Source of the DNA: Weeksellaceae bacterium | GTDB lineage: Bacteria; Bacteroidota; Bacteroidia; Flavobacteriales; Weeksellaceae | DNA: 10,275 bases | Direction: 5' to 3' | Assembly (NCBI GenBank): GCA_022701475.1 | Contig: JAKOOI010000287.1 | Span: forward strand, 1 to 10,275 | Shown here: piece after piece, positions 6,511 through 10,275 of the stretch | Layout of the letters: the number at the start of each line of letters is the position of its first letter | How positions within the stretch are numbered: the stretch's first letter is position 1 | Translations under genes and position numbers: made by a program | The notes under the pieces: generated by a model | What the model was told of the DNA's origin: nothing | Database searches by the model: none | Seen by the model: the letters and a program-made list of their open reading frames with translations, nothing else

Positions 6511-7157
6511 TTTATCAGTGTTAATCTGTGGGTGATGCATTCTATGTTTTCTTTCGTTATATTTTCAATTTCAGGAATTCTGATGATGTGTGTATCCGGT
6601 GCAGCAGCACTGCAGATGATCCGCTCCGTGTCAGGCGGGAAAATGCCGTTAAGAATCAGATAGCTGAGCTGCAGATCTTTTTGCTTTAAAGCCATTACGG
6701 AGAGCAGGGTGTGATTGATGCAGCCCAGGTAATTCCTGGCGACAAGTGCTACCGGAATATTCAGCTTTTCGATCAGGTCAATCATAAAGATATGGTCATT
6801 CAGCGGAACCATTAATCCGCCGGCTCCTTCAATAATAAGGGGGTTGCCTGTTTGAGGAATAGTAAACCGTTCAAGGTCTATGGTGATTTTTTCTTGTTTT
6901 GCAGACTGGTGCGGGGAAGCAGCCAGCTGAAACCGGTAGGTCTCGGGATAACAGAACGTGTTTCCGGCAGTCCATTGTTTTATCTTCATGCTGTCGGATT
7001 CTTCGAGATCGCCGGACTGGACGGGTTTCCAGTAATCTGCCCTGAAATAAGCAGCAAGTACTGCTGAGCAGACCGTCTTCCCTACGCCGGTGCCTATGCC
7101 GGTTACGAACAGCTTTAGTTTTTCCGTCTGTCGTGCTGTCAGTGGTGTAGTTTTCAT
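6507..7157 (-). CDS. bioD: ATP-dependent dethiobiotin synthetase
   Basis: BioD, 216 residues, which closes the ureido ring: DAPA plus CO2 and ATP give dethiobiotin. It is a cytosolic, dimeric P-loop enzyme. Visible signatures are the P-loop GIGTGVGKT (20-28, K27 and T28), the WKPVQSG motif with the catalytic lysine K44, and EGAGGLMVPL (110-119), which binds ATP and substrate phosphate. A more upstream start at 7166 would be TTG; the ATG at 7157, one nucleotide after the bioF stop, gives the expected N-terminus a few residues before the first strand (KLFVTG). Its stop overlaps the bioB start (ATGA). It lies between bioF and bioB in the biotin operon. Confidence 0.95.
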   Translation of the reverse strand: MKTTPLTARQTEKLKLFVTGIGTGVGKTVCSAVLAAYFRADYWKPVQSGDLEESDSMKIKQWTAGNTFCYPETYRFQLAASPHQSAKQEKITIDLERFTIPQTGNPLIIEGAGGLMVPLNDHIFMIDLIEKLNIPVALVARNYLGCINHTLLSVMALKQKDLQLSYLILNGIFPPDTERIICSAAAPDTHIIRIPEIENITKENIECITHRLTLIK

Positions 7158-7158
7158 T

Positions 7159-8274
7159 TCAGTCAATATATTCTTTAATTAATGCGGTAAGTTCAAGGAT
7201 TTCTTTTTGGGTATTGAAGCTGTGCAGGCAGATCCTGAGGCGCTCGGTTCCTTCTTTTACGGCCGGGCTGAATACGGCATACGTCAGGAATCCATGTTCT
7301 TCCAGATTGTTTTTTACCATGTTTAATTTTCGGCGGTCCGGGATAAGGACGGCCTGTACCGGACTCTTTTCCGAAGACGGACCCGGCAGGTGCTGTGCCC
7401 TGAAAACAGAAATGTTTTCCCGGAGCTGTACCTGCAGCCGGGCATTTGTTTCCAGGTAGCGGTACCCTTCCCGGATGCTCATCCAGAGAAAATCATGGGC
7501 TGCGGTGGTATAGATGAAAGGCGATGCAAAATTAACCAGGTAAGAAGAAATCAGCTCATTGGTCAATATGGCTGCACCGTGCATTCCCAATGCTTTTCCG
7601 TAGGTAACAACGGTGGCCAGTACTTTGTGCTGCAGACGATGACGGCTGACCAGGCCATAGCCGAAAACTCCGAAAGCATGCGCTTCATCAACAATCAGTT
7701 CCGCATGGTATTTTTCTGCCAGCCCGGCAAGTTCAGGAAGAGGCGCCAGGTCTCCGTCCATAGAATACAGGCTCTCGGCAGCAATGTAACACCGGCGGTT
7801 CTGTTTCCTGAGGATGCGTTCAAGATCATTGACGTCATTATGCCGGAACTTCAGCTTCCGGGCATGGGACAATCTGCAGGCGTCATGTACGGAACGGTGA
7901 ATATTTTCATCTACAATAATCATATCGTGCCGGGTGGGAAGCGTGGAGAACAGCGCCAGATTGGCATTATAACCGGATGGAAAAAGCAATGCCGCTTCAT
8001 AGCCGTGCCTGAGGGCAATACAGGCTTCCACTTCACCGGCGAGTTCGCTGTTTCCGCTGATCAGCCGGGATCCGGAACTTCCTTTCAGCAATTCCGGATT
8101 CTCCGAGATGTTCCGCAGCAGAATTTCCCTGAGATGTTTGTCCTGTGCCATTCCCAGATAATCGTTGGAGTAGAAATCGGTTCCGGATGGCGGGTGCTTC
8201 AACGTTCTTAAAGTTCCTTCGTACCGTCTTTTTTCCAGAGCTTCCTGAAAACGGAAAAAGTCTTTATGCATCAT
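7159..8274 (-). CDS. bioF: 8-amino-7-oxononanoate synthase (KAPA synthase)
   Basis: BioF, 371 residues, an alpha-oxoamine synthase that condenses L-alanine with pimeloyl-ACP (or pimeloyl-CoA), releasing CO2 and giving KAPA. It is a cytosolic fold-type-I PLP enzyme. Motifs: FYSNDYLGM (34-42), GSSGSRLISGNS (65-76), H126 in DENIHRSVHDA, D196 and H199 in VDEAHAFGVFG, and the PLP lysine K227 in TYGKALGMHG. The close relatives Kbl (glycine acetyltransferase), HemA and serine palmitoyltransferase share this fold. The position inside a biotin operon settles the assignment. Three start codons follow one another: GTG 8277, ATG 8274 and ATG 8271; I take the ATG at 8274. Each of them lies inside the last codons of the upstream ferritin-like gene, so the two are probably translationally coupled. 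The bioD start follows after one base. Confidence 0.95.
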   Translation of the reverse strand: MMHKDFFRFQEALEKRRYEGTLRTLKHPPSGTDFYSNDYLGMAQDKHLREILLRNISENPELLKGSSGSRLISGNSELAGEVEACIALRHGYEAALLFPSGYNANLALFSTLPTRHDMIIVDENIHRSVHDACRLSHARKLKFRHNDVNDLERILRKQNRRCYIAAESLYSMDGDLAPLPELAGLAEKYHAELIVDEAHAFGVFGYGLVSRHRLQHKVLATVVTYGKALGMHGAAILTNELISSYLVNFASPFIYTTAAHDFLWMSIREGYRYLETNARLQVQLRENISVFRAQHLPGPSSEKSPVQAVLIPDRRKLNMVKNNLEEHGFLTYAVFSPAVKEGTERLRICLHSFNTQKEILELTALIKEYID

Positions 8275-8887
8275 CACGCTTTATGACTTCTCCCGTGATG
8301 GCACCGATCCAATCTTCATAGAGCTGATTTTCCATAGCGGAAACCGCTTCCGCATGGAACCTCCAGTCTGCTGAAAACCTTTCCAGCTGGCCGATCATCT
8401 CTTCCAGATGGCCTTCTTCTTCCAGAATAATGGATTTTACGTTTATTTTTGAAGCGTGCGCGGTGAGGATGTCCTGGTACACGGGATAGAGCCGGTCCGC
8501 CCGGACTTCGATAGCATAGGTGACAAAAAGATAGGCAGCATATGGTATTTCTCCTTTTGTCATGCCGAAATGCTGTTTCAGGTATCGGCAGGCCTGAACG
8601 TCCAGTGTATGCAGATAGTGCCGGGTGGCCATCGGTGCCAGCAATTCGTTATGATGATAGCCTTTGCATGCTGCTGCGTCTATTTTGAGGATCTGTCTTT
8701 TCAGGTAATAGGCATGGCGGTGTTCTTCCGCCGCATGTTTCAGCTGGATAAGGTTTACTTCGGAAGGATGCTCACAGGCAGAAATTTTTCTTGCGCCTGT
8801 ATTTTCCATACATGAAAGCGTATTAAGCCATTTGGCATGTGTGTGATCCTGCCGAACTACCGTTATTAAAAGCTCATTAAAGTTCAT
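8264..8887 (-). CDS. Ferritin-like di-iron protein of unknown function, first gene of the biotin operon
   Basis: A 207-residue, mostly helical cytosolic protein with no signal peptide. I do not recognise a named family. It has the ligand set of a ferritin-like di-iron carboxylate four-helix bundle: E28 in helix 1 (SCMENTG), E55xxH58 in helix 2 (AAEEHRHAYY), E127 in helix 3 (YAIEVRADRLY), and E157xxH160 in helix 4 (LEEEGHLEEM). The spacings (27 and 30 residues within each pair) are usual for this fold. The EExxH / IExR / EExxH pattern recalls tRNA hydroxylase MiaE and other di-iron oxygenases, but the length and surrounding sequence differ. It overlaps the bioF start by about 11 nt and leads the operon, so it is probably made together with the biotin enzymes. 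Possible jobs, all inferred, are an oxidative step towards the pimeloyl precursor, or iron handling for BioB's Fe-S clusters. It is unrelated in detail to the two exported Ferritin_2 proteins at 416-1974. Confidence 0.85.
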   Translation of the reverse strand: MNFNELLITVVRQDHTHAKWLNTLSCMENTGARKISACEHPSEVNLIQLKHAAEEHRHAYYLKRQILKIDAAACKGYHHNELLAPMATRHYLHTLDVQACRYLKQHFGMTKGEIPYAAYLFVTYAIEVRADRLYPVYQDILTAHASKINVKSIILEEEGHLEEMIGQLERFSADWRFHAEAVSAMENQLYEDWIGAITGEVIKRDDA

Positions 8888-8893
8888 TCTTTT

Positions 8894-8901
8894 TAATTTT
8901 G
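8894..8901 (+). promoter_or_regulatory. Putative -7 box of the MocR regulator gene
   Basis: TAATTTTG matches TAnnTTTG exactly on the + strand, 51 bp before the regulator's ATG. It would place the start site near 8908, inside the biotin operon's own -7 element, so the two promoters would face each other and overlap. No clear -33 element lies upstream (that stretch is the start of the di-iron gene). Confidence 0.3.
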
Positions 8902-8908
8902 GTCAAAA
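8897..8908. promoter_or_regulatory. Short palindrome between divergent genes, possible operator
   Basis: TTTTG-GT-CAAAA has perfect 5-bp arms around a 2-bp centre. It overlaps both putative -7 boxes, so a protein bound here would cover both promoters. A second weak symmetric element, TGGT...ACCA, occurs at about 8925-8940. These could be regulator or BirA sites, but neither resembles the classical BirA operator (TTGTAAACC with its inverted copy), and A/T-rich palindromes this short can occur by chance. Confidence 0.25.
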
Positions 8909-8911
8909 GTA
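8904..8911 (-). promoter_or_regulatory. Putative -7 box of the biotin operon
   Basis: On the minus strand this reads TACTTTTG, an exact match to the Bacteroidota -7 consensus TAnnTTTG, 17 bp before the first start codon of the operon. The leader would be about 10 nt. A TTG-like -33 element is not evident, which could mean a weak or activator-dependent promoter, or a chance match. Confidence 0.4.
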
Positions 8912-8951
8912 GTATATTGCCGGATGGTTATAAGGTACCAGTTTTAAGATA

Positions 8952-10275
8952 ATGGATAGTCCGGTTTCATTTCCTTACGGAAGTTTTGTATCCGTTGATA
9001 AATCATCGGATACCTCCGTTTATATGCAGATTGCCAATCAGCTGACCAATGCGGTCCAGCGGGGAGCGCTTCCGGTGGGTACAAAACTTCCCGGTACGCG
9101 CGTATTAGGCAATATACTGAACGTGCACCGGAACACGGTGATTGCGGCCTATGATGAACTGCTTGCCCAGGGATGGGTGGAAAGCATTCCTAATAGAGGG
9201 ACCTTCGTGCTTGGCGTAAGGAACAGCGGTTCTCTTCCTTCAGCAAATTTCGGTAAAAAAAGTCTCGGCCGGTATCCGGAAAGAACAGGATTTTCCTTCA
9301 GGATTTCCAATATCCTGGATAATCCTTTTGAACAGTCAGGATGCCGTTATGCCTTCAACGACGGTTCTCCGGACATCCGTCTGACCCAGATTGATCAGCA
9401 GTCGAGGATATACAGTTCCGCTTTAAAGCGCAAGGCTCATAAAATAGGGAATTACAATCATGACGGGAGTGAATTTTTCAAGGAAAAACTTTCCGAATAC
9501 CTGAATCTTTCCAGAGGGTTACCCATTTCCCGGGCGAATCTGCTGATCACGAGGAGTACGGAAATGAGTGTCTATATTGCTTCGGAGATCCTGCTGTCTC
9601 CCGGAGATACCGTGGTTGTTGCATCCCTGAGCTATTTTTCCGTCAACATGATTTTTCAGAGAACAGGCGTTTCAATCCTTACGGTTCCGGTAGATCAGGA
9701 CGGTATCCTTGTGGATGCCCTCCGTGAAATCTGTACAAAGCAGAAAATCCGGATGCTCTACCTTACTCCCCATCATCACTATCCCACTACTGTAACCCTG
9801 AGTGCCCAACGCCGGCTGCAGCTTTTACAGTTGGCAGAAGAATTCGGGTTCATTATCCTGGAGGACGATTACGATTATGATTTCCATTATGACCGCAGCC
9901 CTATCCTGCCGCTGGCCAGTGCAGATACCAGCGGGATGGTTATCTACATAGGGTCGTTTGGAAAATCCCTGGCGCCGGGTTTCAGGACCGGATTTATAGT
10001 CGCACCGGAAAACCTGATGGCTGAAATGAGGAAATACCTCGGCATTATAGACCGGCAGGGTGATATCCTGATGGAACATGTGCTGGGGGAAATGATTGCA
10101 GAAGGCGAAATCAGCCGTTATCTGAAAAAATCACTGAAGGTGTACCGCGAACGCAGGGATGACTTCTGCCTTTTGCTGAATGCGCATTTGGGCGACAGGA
10201 TACGGTTTCAGAAACCTTCCGGTGGACTGGCGGTCTGGATGGAATGGGACAGGGAAATCAATCTGATGAAGCTCT
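8952..10275 (+). CDS. MocR-family regulator (GntR wHTH + aminotransferase-like domain), 3' end cut
   Basis: 441 codons are visible and the frame is still open at the window end; the family is usually about 470-490 residues, so only the last few dozen are missing. The N-terminal winged helix-turn-helix of GntR type spans about residues 20-87 (YMQIANQLTNAVQRG, LPGTRVLGNILNVHRNTVIAAYDELLAQGW, NRGTFV). A linker follows, then a fold-type-I aminotransferase-like domain from about 130. That domain has FNDGSPD (135-141), YLTPHHHYPTT (270-280; the family usually reads TPSHQYPTG), the PLP-ring aspartate in EDDYDYDF (304-311), and the PLP lysine K338 in GSFGKSLAPGFR. PLP binding therefore looks intact. 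MocR proteins (PdxR, GabR, TauR and others) sense PLP or amino compounds and often control the neighbouring divergent genes. The neighbour here is the biotin operon, 64 bp away. The ATG at 8952 is the first after an in-frame stop at 8931. Confidence 0.93.
   Translation, partial: MDSPVSFPYGSFVSVDKSSDTSVYMQIANQLTNAVQRGALPVGTKLPGTRVLGNILNVHRNTVIAAYDELLAQGWVESIPNRGTFVLGVRNSGSLPSANFGKKSLGRYPERTGFSFRISNILDNPFEQSGCRYAFNDGSPDIRLTQIDQQSRIYSSALKRKAHKIGNYNHDGSEFFKEKLSEYLNLSRGLPISRANLLITRSTEMSVYIASEILLSPGDTVVVASLSYFSVNMIFQRTGVSILTVPVDQDGILVDALREICTKQKIRMLYLTPHHHYPTTVTLSAQRRLQLLQLAEEFGFIILEDDYDYDFHYDRSPILPLASADTSGMVIYIGSFGKSLAPGFRTGFIVAPENLMAEMRKYLGIIDRQGDILMEHVLGEMIAEGEISRYLKKSLKVYRERRDDFCLLLNAHLGDRIRFQKPSGGLAVWMEWDREINLMKL

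Noticed and set aside
6511..6540. Upstream ATG for bioB at 6540 giving ten extra residues
   Set aside because: The added residues match no BioB N-terminus, and the ATG at 6510 forms an ATGA overlap with the bioD stop.
7158..7166. TTG start for bioD at 7166
   Set aside because: An ATG lies three codons downstream, one base after the bioF stop, and gives the normal N-terminus.
7390..8211. 273-codon ORF antisense to bioF
   Set aside because: Same reason: complete overlap with a gene of certain identity, and no domain features of its own.
8888..8951. BirA operator in front of the biotin operon
   Set aside because: I looked for a TTGTAAACC-type site with its inverted partner and saw only short fragments such as GGTTATAA; not enough to call.

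Overview
The window reads as chromosomal DNA from a flavobacterium (Bacteroidota), most likely a Chryseobacterium-like member of the Weeksellaceae. The reasons are a secreted FAS1 protein beside Tat/lipoprotein-type Ferritin_2 proteins, start codons with A/T-rich upstream sequence instead of clear Shine-Dalgarno motifs, and exact matches to the Bacteroidota -7 promoter consensus TAnnTTTG upstream of several genes. The genus is an inference from style, not from a search.

Layout. Bases 1-1974 (+) hold the end of a fasciclin (FAS1) protein, a strong terminator, and a pair of exported Ferritin_2 proteins with complete di-iron ligand sets, closed by another terminator. Bases 2030-2728 are mostly non-coding, but contain a previously easy-to-miss 53-codon ORF (2439-2600, +) for a small single-span membrane peptide, followed by its own rho-independent terminator. 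Bases 2727-4021 (-) carry a YetF/DUF421 membrane protein with a C-terminal four-cysteine knuckle, and a RimJ/RimL-type GNAT acetyltransferase.

Bases 4151-8887 (-) are a compact five-gene biotin operon, read from 8887 downward: a small ferritin-like di-iron protein of unknown function, bioF, bioD, bioB, bioA, then a perfect 11-bp-stem terminator. Gene junctions are an 11-nt overlap, a 1-nt gap, an ATGA overlap and an 11-nt gap, so translation is probably coupled. BioF, BioA, BioD and BioB supply the four ring-building steps from pimeloyl thioester to biotin. No gene for making the pimeloyl precursor (bioC, bioH/G, bioZ, bioW, bioI) is visible in the window. The unknown di-iron protein occupies the head of the operon, and this is the best candidate here for something undescribed.

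Bases 8952-10275 (+) hold a MocR-type regulator (GntR DNA-binding domain fused to a fold-type-I aminotransferase domain), divergent from the biotin operon across a 64-bp gap and cut by the window end. It is an obvious, though unproven, candidate regulator of the operon.

I saw no tRNA, rRNA, CRISPR array, insertion sequence or recognisable riboswitch.
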